A stretch of 64,000 bases of DNA from Streptomyces sp. NRRL B-24484 (lineage in GTDB: Bacteria; Actinomycetota; Actinomycetes; Streptomycetales; Streptomycetaceae): contig NZ_JOAI01000051.1 of the NCBI RefSeq assembly GCF_000717715.1, forward strand, positions 52,530 through 116,529. Reading direction: 5' to 3'. This document shows, piece after piece, positions 7,869 to 16,721 of this stretch. The position numbers and the translations under genes are program-made. The notes below the pieces were generated by a model. The model did not search any database, was not told where the DNA came from, and saw only the letters and a list, made by a program, of their open reading frames with translations. Positions within the stretch are counted from its first letter, which is position 1; every line of letters starts with the position of its first letter.

Positions 7869-9920
7869 ATGGCTGAGCTGAGTCGCAGGAAGTTCATGGC
7901 GTTGTCGGCGAGCGCCGCGGCGGGAGCCGCGGTGGCCTCCACCGCGCTGGGCGGCACCACCCGGGCCTCGGCGGCCGGCCTCAGCACGACCGGCACCATC
8001 GCCGACGCCCGGCACGTCGTCATCCTGATGCAGGAGAACCGCAGCTTCGACCACTACTTCGGCATGCTGAAGGGCGTCCGCGGCTTCGCCGACCGCAGCG
8101 CCATCCAGGTCGCCGGCGGCTACAGCGTCTTCAACCAGCCGAACGGGCTGGGCCGGCAGTACCCGTGGCAGTTCAGCGCCACCAAGCCGGCCGGCGGCGC
8201 GGACCCGGAGCGCCTGGCCCAGTGCAACGGCGACCTGTCGCACGCCTGGTCCGACCAGCACAAGGCGTGGAACGGCGGCAAGCTCGACTCCTGGGTCTCC
8301 GCCAAGGGCAACGTCCGCACGCTCGGCCACCTGACCCGCGCCGACATCCCCTTCCACTACGCGCTGGCCGACAACTGGACGGTCAACGACGCCTACTTCT
8401 GCTCGGTGCTGAGCGCGACCGGCCCCAACCGCACCTACCACTGGTCCGGCCAGATCGACCCGGACGGCACCGCGGGCGGCCCGGCCCACGACGGCGGCGA
8501 CGAGTCCGGGCTGCGCTGGCAGACCTACGCCGAGGCGCTGGAGGCGGCCGGCGTGAGCTGGAAGGTCTACCAGAACGCCGCCGACAACTACGGCGACAAC
8601 GCCCTCGCCTACTTCACCCAGTTCAGCTCCGCCCCGGCGGGCAGCCCGCTGGCGGTCAAGGGCATGGGCTCCGTCCCGAAGAAGACCGGGAGGACCCCGG
8701 ACGACATCGCCGCCGCGATCCGCGCCGACGTGGTGGCCGGCACCCTGCCGCAGGTCTCCTGGATCGTCCCCGACCAGGCCTCCTCCGAGCACCCGTACGC
8801 CACCCCGGCCGACGGCGCGCACTTCGTGCACATGGTGATGGACGCGCTCAACGCGGACCCGGACGTCTTCGACTCCACCGTCCTCTTCCTCAACTACGAC
8901 GAGAACGACGGCTTCTTCGACCACGTCCCGCCGCCGGCGGCCCCGGCCGGCACGGCCGGCGAGTTCTACAACGGCACCAACATCGGCCTCGGCTTCCGCG
9001 TCCCGCTGATCGCGATATCCCCGTGGACCCGCGGCGGCTGGGTCAGCTCCGAGGTCTCCGACCACACCTCGGTGCTGCGCTTCCTGGAGAGGTGGACGGC
9101 CGCCGTCGGCAAGCCCGCCACCTGCCCCAACATCAGCGCCTGGCGCCGCAAGGTCTGCGGCGACCTCACCGGCATGTTCGACTTCGCCAACCCGGTGTAC
9201 GGGCTGCCCGCCCTCCCCAACACGGACGCCACCATCGGCCTGGCGGCCTGCGGCCCGCTGCCCAACCCGGCGCCGGTCGACAACAAGCTGCCCCAGCAGG
9301 AGCCCGGCACCCGCCCGGCCCGCGCGCTGCCCTACCAGCCGAACGCCAACCTCGACCACCTGGAGTTCGGCTCCGGCGGCGTGATGAAGGTGTGGATCGC
9401 GATGGCCAACCCTGGCGCCGCCGGGGCCGCGCACTTCGCGGCCTACGCCAACGCCTACCGCAGCGGCGGCCCCTGGCAGTACACCGTCGACGGCGGCGGC
9501 TCCACCAGCGACTTCTTCAACTGCGGCACCGGCTTCGGCGGCGGCCCGTACGACCTGGGCGTGGTCGGCCCGAACCGCTTCCTGCGCCGCTTCAAGGGCG
9601 ACGCCACCAAGCCCGGCAAACTGGTCTCGGTCACCGCCTCCTACGCGAACGCCCCGACCACCGGCAAGCTCGCGCTCTGGTTCGCCTTCGCCAACACGGG
9701 CACCGCGGCGGTCACCTTCACCGTCACCTCGACCAACTACCGCACCGACGGCCCCTGGACGTACACCGTGCCGGCCGGCGGCACCGCCTCGGACTTCTTC
9801 AACGCGGTGGCCTACAACAACGGCTGGTACGACTTCACGGTGACGGTCGACTCGGACCCGACCTGGTCCCAGCGGTTCACCGGCCACCTGGAGACCGGCG
9901 CCGCCAGCGTCTCCGGCTGA
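7869..9920 (+). CDS. Tat-exported phosphocholine-specific phospholipase C
   Basis: 683-aa secreted hydrolase of the acid-phosphatase-like phospholipase C family, which cleaves phosphatidylcholine to diacylglycerol and phosphocholine. A twin-arginine signal (SRRKFMALSAS, residues 5-15, then an alanine-rich stretch to about 36) directs Tat export. The family signature QENRSFDHYFG (residues 55-65) supplies metal-binding Glu/Asn and His. Later motifs include LSHAWSDQHKAWN, GPNRTYHWSG, NYDENDGFFDHVPPP and the repeated C-terminal DUF756-type domain (about 500-590 and 590-680), both copies containing GPWxYTV and SDFFN. ATG 7869 follows GAAGGGA at spacing about 11. It is monocistronic. The region before it has short CATCACC repeats of unknown meaning. 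Confidence 0.93.
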   Translation: MAELSRRKFMALSASAAAGAAVASTALGGTTRASAAGLSTTGTIADARHVVILMQENRSFDHYFGMLKGVRGFADRSAIQVAGGYSVFNQPNGLGRQYPWQFSATKPAGGADPERLAQCNGDLSHAWSDQHKAWNGGKLDSWVSAKGNVRTLGHLTRADIPFHYALADNWTVNDAYFCSVLSATGPNRTYHWSGQIDPDGTAGGPAHDGGDESGLRWQTYAEALEAAGVSWKVYQNAADNYGDNALAYFTQFSSAPAGSPLAVKGMGSVPKKTGRTPDDIAAAIRADVVAGTLPQVSWIVPDQASSEHPYATPADGAHFVHMVMDALNADPDVFDSTVLFLNYDENDGFFDHVPPPAAPAGTAGEFYNGTNIGLGFRVPLIAISPWTRGGWVSSEVSDHTSVLRFLERWTAAVGKPATCPNISAWRRKVCGDLTGMFDFANPVYGLPALPNTDATIGLAACGPLPNPAPVDNKLPQQEPGTRPARALPYQPNANLDHLEFGSGGVMKVWIAMANPGAAGAAHFAAYANAYRSGGPWQYTVDGGGSTSDFFNCGTGFGGGPYDLGVVGPNRFLRRFKGDATKPGKLVSVTASYANAPTTGKLALWFAFANTGTAAVTFTVTSTNYRTDGPWTYTVPAGGTASDFFNAVAYNNGWYDFTVTVDSDPTWSQRFTGHLETGAASVSG

Positions 9921-9938
9921 GCCGAACGGGGGACGCCC

Positions 9939-9965
9939 GCCCGCGCCGCCGCCCGCGGCGCGGGC
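9939..9965 (+). terminator. hairpin after phospholipase C
   Basis: Perfect 11-bp stem GCCCGCGCCGC/GCGGCGCGGGC with a 5-base loop, 18 bases after the phospholipase stop. Confidence 0.65.
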
Positions 9966-10041
9966 GCCCCCGGTGGCATGCCCCGCGGCGTAGTGTGACA
10001 GTGAGGGAGGCCCGGGTCGGACTGCACGCGAGGAGGAAGAC

Positions 10042-10248
10042 ATGGGCATCTTCGACAGGTTCCGGCACAAGGCGCACGAGTCGGGCGATCCGGCCGGGCG
10101 CGCGGCGCTCGCGCACGACGAGGCAGCCGACGCCTTCGGCGACACCGCCGAGAAGAGCCGCATGGACGCCCAGCACCGGGTGGAGCAGATGGAAGAGGAC
10201 CGCAGGGCCGCGGCCGACATGACCGCCGAGGGCGATCCCTGGGACTGA
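10042..10248 (+). CDS. small charged protein, 68 aa, unknown function
   Basis: Short conserved-looking protein, predicted soluble and largely helical. It begins MGIFDRFRHKA and is followed by charged stretches (DAQHRVEQMEEDRRAAADM) and an acidic end (GDPWD). There are no cysteines or membrane segment. A strong ribosome site GAGGAGGAAGAC directly precedes ATG 10042, which is the best evidence that it is translated. It stands between two strong hairpins and so forms its own transcription unit. I do not recognise a characterised family. Confidence 0.75.
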   Translation: MGIFDRFRHKAHESGDPAGRAALAHDEAADAFGDTAEKSRMDAQHRVEQMEEDRRAAADMTAEGDPWD

Positions 10249-10289
10249 CCGACCCGACCACCGACCCGATCGCGAACACCGATCCGCAC

Positions 10290-10324
10290 CCGAGGGGGCA
10301 CGGCCGCCGGCCGTGCCCCCTCGG
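10290..10324. terminator. strong hairpin after the 68-aa gene
   Basis: A 16-bp perfect stem (10290-10305 with 10309-10324) with a three-base loop, CCGAGGGGGCACGGCC and its complement. It serves both the plus-strand small gene and the minus-strand tricorn gene that ends at 10346. Confidence 0.8.
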
Positions 10325-10345
10325 CCCTGCCCCGCCCCCGCGGGT

Positions 10346-13300
10346 TCAGTCGCGCGGCGGCAGGGGCGGGCGCCGCAGGTCGGGCCGGGGCGTGTCCCCC
10401 GGCGGCGGCACGGCCGCGTGCTGCTCCGCCAGCAGCTCCATGGCGAGTTCGACCGCGGCCGCCAGGTCGGTGTGCTCGCCGCGGGCCCAGCTGTGCGGGG
10501 TGCGCAGCACCTCCACGTCCGGTTCGACGCCGTGGTTCTCCACCGACCACCCGATGCCCTCGGTGAACCAGGACGCGTTCTTGGGCACCGAGATCTGGGT
10601 GCCGTCGCCGAGCACGTGCCGGCCGGTCATCCCGACCACACCGCCCCAGGTGCGGGTGCCGACCACCGGGCCGAGCCCGAGCAGCTTGATGGCGGCGATG
10701 ATCACGTCGCCGTCCGAGCTGGTGGCGTGGTCGGCGAGGGCGACCAGCGGGCCGCGCGGCGCGTCCCGGGGCCAGCGCACCGGGTGCCGTCCGCGGGTGA
10801 AGTCCCAGGCCAGCACCCGGCGGTTCAGCTTCTCCAGGACCAGCTCGGAGACGTTGCCGCCGGCGTTGCCGCGGACGTCCAGGATCAGCGCCGGCTTGGC
10901 CAGTTCGCTGCGCAGGTCGCGGTTGAACTGGGCCCAGCCGGAGCCGCCGAGGTCCGGGATGTGCAGGTAGCCGCAGCGGCCGTCGCTGAACTCGCGGACC
11001 AGCTTGCGGCGCTTCACCACCCAGTCCTGGTAGCGGATCGGCCGTTCGTCGGTGAGCGGGGTGACGGCGATCCGCCGGAGCCGGCCGGAGTCCTTGCAGC
11101 GCAGGGTGAGTTCGACGGTGGTGCCGCCGGTGCCGGCCAGCAGCGGGGCCGGGCCGCGCAGCGGGTCCGGCGGGCGGCCGTCGACGGCGACCAGTTCGTC
11201 GCCGTCCTGGAGGCCGAAGCCGGCCAGCGGCGCCCGGGCCCGCGGGTCGGAGGACTCCCCGGGCAGGATCCGGTCGACCAGCCAGCGGCCGTCCGGGTCG
11301 CGGTGCGCGTTCGCGCCGAGCAGCCCGAGCGGCTGCTGGAGCAGCTGCGGGCCCTCGCCGCGGCGCGAGGGCGTGACGTAGGCGTGCGAGGTGCCGAGTT
11401 CGCCGAGCAGTTCGCGCAGCAGGTCGGCGAAGTCGTCGGGGCCGGCGATCCGCTCCAGCAGCGGCTCGTACTGGGCGATCAGCTCGGGCCAGTCCAGGCC
11501 GCACATGTCCGCGTCCCAGAACTGGTCCCGGACGATCCGGGCCGCCTCGTGGTAGGCCTGCCGCCATTCGGCGGCGGGGTGCACGATGTGGGTGATCCGC
11601 CGCAGGTCGACGGTGATGGGGGAGCCGAGCGGCAGCGGGTGCAGCTTGAGCACGCCGGCGGAGAACACCAGGACGGAGCCGCCGTCGCCGGAGACCGAGA
11701 AGCCGTCCAGCTGGTCGGCGACGGTCGAGCGGGTGCCGTGCGCGAGGTCGAAGTACTCCAGCGAGGGCTTGCCGGAGGTGTCGGTCGGGCTGGCGAAGGT
11801 CTGGCCGAGGGCGCCGGAGATCGGCCAGCGAAGCCAGAGGACCCCGCCGCGGACGGGCGCCGTCGCCGAGTACTTCGAGGCGGTGACGGGGAAGGGCACC
11901 AGCCGCTTGGTGAGGCCGTCCTGGTCGACGGTGACGGTGCCGTCGCCGGTGGCCTCGTCCGGGTCCAGCCCGACCGCGGGGCGGCCCTCCACCGGGGCGG
12001 CGAAGGGGGACGGGGTGTCGGCGGACAGCGGGACGAGGTAGGGGCGGCAGCCCAGCGGGAAGGACATGTCGCCGGTGTGCACGTCGTGCACCGGGTCGAA
12101 GCCGCGCCAGGAGAGGAAGACCAGGAAGCGGCCGTCCCGGGTGAAGACGGGGTGCTCGTCCTCGAACCGGCCGCCGGTGACGTCCACGATCCGCTCCGCG
12201 GCGTCCACCCGGGTCAGCCGGATCGCCCGCAGCGACCGGCCGGCGACCGGTTGCGACCAGGTGAGCCACTGGGAGTCCGGGGAGAAGGCGGGGCTGCTGA
12301 CCGGGCCGTACTGCGAGGACGCCACCTCGCGGACCTCGCCGTCCTCGGTGGCGACCAGCAGCAGCCGCCCGTCGGAGGCGGCCACCGCCAGATGGCGCCC
12401 GTCGGGGGCGGCGGACAGCTCCTGGACGTGGCCGATCCGGCCCGCGGCGATCCGCCGGGACGGGCCGCCGTCGCTGCCGCGGGAGGGCAGCGGGGCGATC
12501 TCGACGGCGTCCTCGCCCTCCGCGTCGGTGATCCAGGCGACGTGGCCGCCGAACGCGGGCAGCACCGGCAGCCGGGTGCGCACCCCCGGCGTGTCGGCGA
12601 GCACCCGGGCCGGGCCCTCGCGGTGGGTGAGCCAGTACAGGCTGCCGCGGACGTTGACCACCCCGGCCCGGCCGGTCGGGTCGCAGACCAGGTCCTTGAC
12701 GTTCAGCGCCGCCGACACCTGGTACGGGCGGCGGCCGGCCCGGGAGCCGCCGAGCGGCACGTCGAGGCGGTGCGGTGCGGGGGAGTCCAGGCCGTCCAGC
12801 AGCCAGAGGTCCCCGGCGTGCTGGTAGACGATCCGGGTGCCGTCCGAGGCGGCCTCGCGGGCGTAGTACGAGGCGTGGTCGGTGTGCCGGCGCAGGTCGG
12901 AGCCGTCGGGGCGGCAGGAGTAGACGTTGCCGACGCCCTCGTGGTCGGAGAGGAAGGCGATCCGCGGGTCGTCCGGCTCACCGACCGGCATCGGCGAGGC
13001 CAGGTGCCCGGTGTGTCCGGGCAGCAGCTCGCCGTGGTCGAGCCAGAGCCGGCCGGTGGCGCCGCCACGGTAGCGCTTCCAGGAGGCCGGGCCGTGCGGT
13101 GCGGCGCAGGTCAGCAGCACCGTGTGGGCGAGCCCGGCCTGGGCGTCGTTGACCGGTCCCCAGGGCATCCGGCGGCCGGGCGCGCCGTTCGGCGGCAGCG
13201 CGTACGCCCAGGTGTAGTGGGCGAAGGGCTCGTGGTACGAGGTCACGGCGAGGACCTCGCCGTTGGGCAGCCAGCTGCGGACGCGGGTGTCGTGGCTGCC

Positions 13301-13561
13301 CCAGAAGGTCAGCCGGACGGCCTCGCCGCCCTCCGCCGGGGCCGTCCACACCTCGGGGGTCAGCGCCTGCCAGCTGGTCCAGGCGACGGTGCGGCCGTCG
13401 GGGGAGAGCCGGGGGTGGCTGACCCGGACGCGGTCGCAGCTCACCCGCCAGGCGCGTCCGACGGTGCCGTCCGGGCGCAGCGGCGCCACCCACACGTCGT
13501 CCTCCGCGGTGAAGGTGAGCAGATCACCGCGAACGTGGGGGTACCTCAGATATCCGGACAC
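10346..13561 (-). CDS. tricorn protease homolog
   Basis: 1071-aa cytosolic oligomeric serine protease (family S41B) that degrades peptides released by the proteasome or Lon. The N-terminal ~650 residues show two WD40/beta-propeller regions (for example VSHPRLSPDGRTVAWTS, SPAFSPDSQWLTWS, HPVFTRDGRFLVFLS). A helical core follows, then a PDZ domain (FGLQDGDELVAVDGRPP) and the S41 catalytic region with GYLHIPDLGGSG, LILDVRGNAGGNVSE and the nucleophile region ATSSDGDVI. The length matches the family (about 1050-1100). The GTG start at 13561 begins the conserved VSGYLRYPHVRGDLL; GGAG lies unusually close to it, so the exact start is uncertain. The gene is divergent from chitinase and ends at a shared hairpin. 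Confidence 0.93.
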   Translation of the reverse strand: MSGYLRYPHVRGDLLTFTAEDDVWVAPLRPDGTVGRAWRVSCDRVRVSHPRLSPDGRTVAWTSWQALTPEVWTAPAEGGEAVRLTFWGSHDTRVRSWLPNGEVLAVTSYHEPFAHYTWAYALPPNGAPGRRMPWGPVNDAQAGLAHTVLLTCAAPHGPASWKRYRGGATGRLWLDHGELLPGHTGHLASPMPVGEPDDPRIAFLSDHEGVGNVYSCRPDGSDLRRHTDHASYYAREAASDGTRIVYQHAGDLWLLDGLDSPAPHRLDVPLGGSRAGRRPYQVSAALNVKDLVCDPTGRAGVVNVRGSLYWLTHREGPARVLADTPGVRTRLPVLPAFGGHVAWITDAEGEDAVEIAPLPSRGSDGGPSRRIAAGRIGHVQELSAAPDGRHLAVAASDGRLLLVATEDGEVREVASSQYGPVSSPAFSPDSQWLTWSQPVAGRSLRAIRLTRVDAAERIVDVTGGRFEDEHPVFTRDGRFLVFLSWRGFDPVHDVHTGDMSFPLGCRPYLVPLSADTPSPFAAPVEGRPAVGLDPDEATGDGTVTVDQDGLTKRLVPFPVTASKYSATAPVRGGVLWLRWPISGALGQTFASPTDTSGKPSLEYFDLAHGTRSTVADQLDGFSVSGDGGSVLVFSAGVLKLHPLPLGSPITVDLRRITHIVHPAAEWRQAYHEAARIVRDQFWDADMCGLDWPELIAQYEPLLERIAGPDDFADLLRELLGELGTSHAYVTPSRRGEGPQLLQQPLGLLGANAHRDPDGRWLVDRILPGESSDPRARAPLAGFGLQDGDELVAVDGRPPDPLRGPAPLLAGTGGTTVELTLRCKDSGRLRRIAVTPLTDERPIRYQDWVVKRRKLVREFSDGRCGYLHIPDLGGSGWAQFNRDLRSELAKPALILDVRGNAGGNVSELVLEKLNRRVLAWDFTRGRHPVRWPRDAPRGPLVALADHATSSDGDVIIAAIKLLGLGPVVGTRTWGGVVGMTGRHVLGDGTQISVPKNASWFTEGIGWSVENHGVEPDVEVLRTPHSWARGEHTDLAAAVELAMELLAEQHAAVPPPGDTPRPDLRRPPLPPRD

Positions 13562-13678
13562 TTCTCCATGGTTCGGCGGCCTCGGGGGCCGCGCAACCCG
13601 CCGCCCTACTCGGCCTGCGACGGCGCGCCCTGACGGTGCGCCGACTCCATTGACAGGGCCGCGGGGATTCCGCTTCAG

Positions 13679-13706
13679 TGGTCTAGTCCAAGTGTGGTCC
13701 AGTCCA
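13679..13706 (+). promoter_or_regulatory. paired 12-bp chitinase promoter repeats (chi/DasR-type)
   Basis: TGGTCTAGTCCA at 13679-13690 and TGGTCCAGTCCA at 13695-13706 are direct repeats 16 bp apart, about 100 bp upstream of the chitinase start. Streptomyces chitinase promoters carry such 12-bp direct repeats, and DasR (GntR-family sensor of glucosamine-6-P/GlcNAc-6-P) binds near ACTGGTCTAGACCACT, which the first copy matches closely. Control by chitin/GlcNAc is inferred. TTGACA at 13650-13655 is a candidate -35. Confidence 0.7.
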
Positions 13707-13808
13707 ATGCGGCGCCTCCTGCCGCGGCGGCCGCACGCCCGGCCGGCCCCCACCGCGCCCGGACACCCCCTTGTCTCACGGCTGTCCCACGGCAGGAGCA
13801 TCCCCCAC

Positions 13809-15500
13809 ATGCGCGCTACCGCCAGACCCTCCCACGCCGCACCGCCCGGCCGCCGCCTGCTCGCGGCCGCCACCGCCTGGACGGTCGCCGCAGCCGGCGC
13901 CGTCGCGCTGACCGTCGGCCTCGCCAACTCCGCCAGTGCCGGCGAGTTCCTGGCCAACGGCGGCTTCGAGAGCGGCTCGCTCGCTCCGTTCAGCTGCACC
14001 GGCGGCACCGGCAGCGTCGTCACCGGCCAGTCCCACAGCGGAAGTTACGCCCTCGCCGGGGCCGCCTCGGCGAGCGACAACGCCCAGTGCACGCAGACCG
14101 TCGCGGTCGCCCCCAACACCGCCTACACGCTCAGCGCCTGGGTGAAGGGCGCCTACGTCTACCTCGGCGTCGACGGCGGAGCCTCGACCTGGACGCCGAG
14201 CACCGGCGGCGCCTACCAGAAGCTGACCGTCAGCTTCACCACCGGCGCCAGCCAGACCAGCGCCACCGTCTTCACCCACGGCTGGTACGGCCAGGGCACC
14301 TACTGGGCCGACGACATCTCGCTGGACGGCCCGGGCGCACCCTCGCAGCCGCCGACCAGCCAGCCCCCGACGTCGCAGCCGCCCACCTCCCAGCCCCCGA
14401 CGTCGCAGCCGCCGACCAGCCAGCCGCCGACCTCGCAGCCGCCGACCTCGCAGCCCCCGACCACCCAGCCGCCCGGTGGCGGACTGCCCGCGCACGCGCT
14501 GGTCGGCTACCTGCACGCGAGCTTCGCCAACGGCGCCGGCTACACCCGGATGGCGGACGTCCCGGCGTCCTGGGACGTCATCAACCTGTCCTTCGGCGAG
14601 CCGACCTCGGTGACCTCCGGCGACATCCGGTTCAACCGCTGCCCGGCGACCGAGTGCCCGACCGTCGAGTCCGACGCCGACTTCAAGGCGGCCATCGCCG
14701 CCAAGCGCGCCCAGGGCAAGAAGGTGCTGATCTCGATCGGCGGCCAGAACGGCCAGGTCCAGCTCACCACCACCGCCGCCCGCGACGCCTTCGTCTCCTC
14801 GGTCTCGGCGATCATCGACAAGTGGGGCCTGGACGGCCTCGACATCGACTTCGAGGGCCACTCGCTCTCCCTCAACACCGGCGACACCGACTTCAAGAAC
14901 CCCACCACCCCGGTGGTGGTCAACCTGATCTCGGCACTGAAGACGCTCAAGGCCAAGTACGGCGCCGGCTTCGTGCTGACCATGGCCCCGGAGACCTTCT
15001 TCGTCCAACTCGGCTACCAGTACTACGGTTCGGGCCCCTGGGGCGGCCAGGACCCGCGGGCCGGCGCCTACCTGCCGGTCATCCACGCGATGCGCAACGA
15101 CCTGACCCTGCTGCACGTCCAGGACTACAACTCCGGCTCCATCATGGGCCTGGACAACCAGTACCACTCGATGGGCGGCGCGGACTTCCACGTCGCGATG
15201 ACCGACATGCTGCTCAAGGGCTTCCCGGTGGCCGGCAACACGGCGAACGTGTTCCCGCCGCTGGCCGCCTCGCAGGTCGCCATCGGCATGCCCGCCACCA
15301 CCAACGCGGGCAACGGCTACGTCGCCCCGGCCGAGGTGAACAAGGCGCTGGACTGCCTGACCAAGGCCGTCAACTGCGGCAGCTACGTCCCGCGCGGCGG
15401 GGCGCAGCCGAACCTGCGCGGCCTGATGACCTGGTCGATCAACTGGGACCGCTTCGGCGGGCAGGAGTTCTCCAAGAACTTCGACGCCTACTTCGGCTGA
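13809..15500 (+). CDS. secreted chitinase, glycoside hydrolase family 18
   Basis: 563-aa exported endochitinase that cleaves beta-1,4-GlcNAc chains. A long Sec signal peptide (about residues 1-44, ending SASA-GEF) precedes an N-terminal carbohydrate-binding beta-sandwich of CBM type (FLANGGFESGSLAPFSC to YWADDISLDG, about 45-175). A PPTSQ repeat linker (about 178-222, about nine repeats) leads into the GH18 barrel, which contains LISIGGQNG and the catalytic DGLDIDFE (residues 342-349, acid Glu 349). YNS and a conserved end MTWSINWD are also present, typical of Streptomyces family 18 subfamily A enzymes. ATG 13809 has GGCAGGAG upstream. The promoter carries chi/DasR-like repeats and a 17-bp hairpin follows the gene. 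Confidence 0.95.
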   Translation: MRATARPSHAAPPGRRLLAAATAWTVAAAGAVALTVGLANSASAGEFLANGGFESGSLAPFSCTGGTGSVVTGQSHSGSYALAGAASASDNAQCTQTVAVAPNTAYTLSAWVKGAYVYLGVDGGASTWTPSTGGAYQKLTVSFTTGASQTSATVFTHGWYGQGTYWADDISLDGPGAPSQPPTSQPPTSQPPTSQPPTSQPPTSQPPTSQPPTSQPPTTQPPGGGLPAHALVGYLHASFANGAGYTRMADVPASWDVINLSFGEPTSVTSGDIRFNRCPATECPTVESDADFKAAIAAKRAQGKKVLISIGGQNGQVQLTTTAARDAFVSSVSAIIDKWGLDGLDIDFEGHSLSLNTGDTDFKNPTTPVVVNLISALKTLKAKYGAGFVLTMAPETFFVQLGYQYYGSGPWGGQDPRAGAYLPVIHAMRNDLTLLHVQDYNSGSIMGLDNQYHSMGGADFHVAMTDMLLKGFPVAGNTANVFPPLAASQVAIGMPATTNAGNGYVAPAEVNKALDCLTKAVNCGSYVPRGGAQPNLRGLMTWSINWDRFGGQEFSKNFDAYFG

Positions 15501-15508
15501 CCCGCACC

Positions 15509-15547
15509 CACCGGGCCCCGGGCGGACCTTCCGCCCGGGGCCCGGTG
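15509..15547 (+). terminator. hairpin after chitinase
   Basis: Perfect 17-bp stem (15509-15525 with 15531-15547) and an ACCTT loop, eight bases past the chitinase stop codon. Confidence 0.85.
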
Positions 15548-15611
15548 TCGTTGACGCCCCCGCGGCGGCGGCCGATCATGGGGACAGCCCGACCACCAGC
15601 AGGGAGAGCCC

Positions 15612-16571
15612 ATGATCGGCCCGCTCGTCCTCGGCCTCGACGCCGGCGGCACCGGCAGCCGGGCGGTCGTCGCCGACCTGCACGGCCGGGTCCTGGGCCG
15701 GGCCCGCGGCGAGGGCGCCAACCCCGTCGCGCACGGCCGGGCCGCCGCCGCCCGGGCGGTCGGCGCCACCCTGCGGGCCGCCCTCGCCGGCCTGGACGCG
15801 TCCGAGGTCGCGGCCGGCGTGGTCGGCCTGGCCGGTGCGCTGGTCGCCGAACCCGGACTCGACGGGCTCTGGCCCGAGGTCGGACTCTCCGTCACCCCCC
15901 GTACCACCAGCGACCTCGCGCTCGCCTACACCGCGGGCACCGGCAGCCCGGACGGCTCCGTCCTGATCGGCGGCACCGGTGCGGTCGCCGCCGAGGTGCG
16001 CGACCACACGCCCGTCCGGCTCGCCGACGGCCACGGCTGGCTGCTCGGCGACCTCGGCTCCGGCCAGTGGCTCGGCCGGGAGGCCGTCCGCCTCGCACTC
16101 ACCGCCGTCGACGCCGGCCGGCCGCTCGCCGGTACCGCGGCGGCGGCCGCCGTGGAACTCGCCGGGCGGTCCGCCGGGGACGGCCTGCGGGCCGCGCTGC
16201 TCGGCGCGGTGTACGGCGAACCGCCCGTCCGACTGGCCCGGCTCGCCCCGCTGGTGCTGGAGGCGGCCGCCGCCGGCGAGGGCGAGGCGCAGCGGCTGGT
16301 CGACGAGGCGGCCCGCCATCTGCTGGCCACCCTGGAGACCGTCCGCCCGGCCGGATCGGCACGGCCGGTGGTCCTCGCCGGCGGGGTGCTCGGCCCGACG
16401 TCCCCGCTCGCCGACGCCGTCCGGGCGGGCGTGGCCGCACGCTGGCCGGCCGCCGGGGTCCGCACCGCGGGCAGCACCGCCGGCGCGGCCGCCTGGCTCG
16501 CCGCCCGCACCCTCGGCCCCGGCGCCGCCACCGAGGAACTCCACCGCACCCTGGTCGCCTCCGGCGCCTAG
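15612..16571 (+). CDS. BadF/BadG-type N-acetylglucosamine kinase family protein
   Basis: 319-aa ASKHA-fold sugar kinase, most like eukaryote-type N-acetylglucosamine kinases of the BadF/BadG/BcrA/BcrD superfamily. PHOSPHATE1 motif LGLDAGGTGSRAVVAD (residues 7-22), ANPVAHG (37-43), SVLIGGTGAVAAEV (about 116-129), GHGWLLGDLGSGQWLGREAV (about 140-159) and the adenosine loop VVLAGGVLG (about 253-261) are all present. It lies directly downstream of chitinase in the same direction but behind a strong hairpin. ATG 15612 follows AGGGAGAG. Converting imported GlcNAc to GlcNAc-6-P fits the neighbour, but the substrate could also be glucosamine or an anhydro-sugar. It ends 56 bp before tRNA-Lys repeat copy C. 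Confidence 0.8.
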   Translation: MIGPLVLGLDAGGTGSRAVVADLHGRVLGRARGEGANPVAHGRAAAARAVGATLRAALAGLDASEVAAGVVGLAGALVAEPGLDGLWPEVGLSVTPRTTSDLALAYTAGTGSPDGSVLIGGTGAVAAEVRDHTPVRLADGHGWLLGDLGSGQWLGREAVRLALTAVDAGRPLAGTAAAAAVELAGRSAGDGLRAALLGAVYGEPPVRLARLAPLVLEAAAAGEGEAQRLVDEAARHLLATLETVRPAGSARPVVLAGGVLGPTSPLADAVRAGVAARWPAAGVRTAGSTAGAAAWLAARTLGPGAATEELHRTLVASGA

Positions 16572-16627
16572 GGATCCGTCTTCACCGGGCAGTCGGGCAG
16601 CCGACCATGTGCGCGGGGAAGGTCCCG

Positions 16628-16721
16628 GGAACGCCGAAGGCCCCCCGCTTCCGCGAGGGGCCTTCGACCGTCTGTGCGCCGCCAGGGACTCGAACCCCGG
16701 ACCCGCTGATTAAGAGTCAGC
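16628..16721 (-). repeat. tRNA-Lys(CUU) 3' fragment plus terminator, copy C of four
   Basis: Identical 94-bp unit, 12.1 kb from copy B and in the same orientation. The tRNA part runs from 16721 down to 16675. Four further bases (AGCA, tRNA positions 23-26) are retained upstream, so the break here is within the D-stem 3' strand rather than at position 27. The stop codon and last three codons of the YdeI-like gene lie inside the fragment. It sits between two convergent genes. Confidence 0.85.
16635..16666. terminator. terminator hairpin of repeat copy C
   Basis: Same 14-bp stem and TTCC loop. It stands between the convergent sugar-kinase gene (plus, stop at 16571) and YdeI-like gene (minus, stop at 16710), so it can end both transcripts. 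Confidence 0.8.

Noticed and set aside
10313..13633. 1106-codon open frame antisense to tricorn protease
   Set aside because: Low-complexity Gly/Val/Arg product without domains; the opposite strand encodes tricorn.
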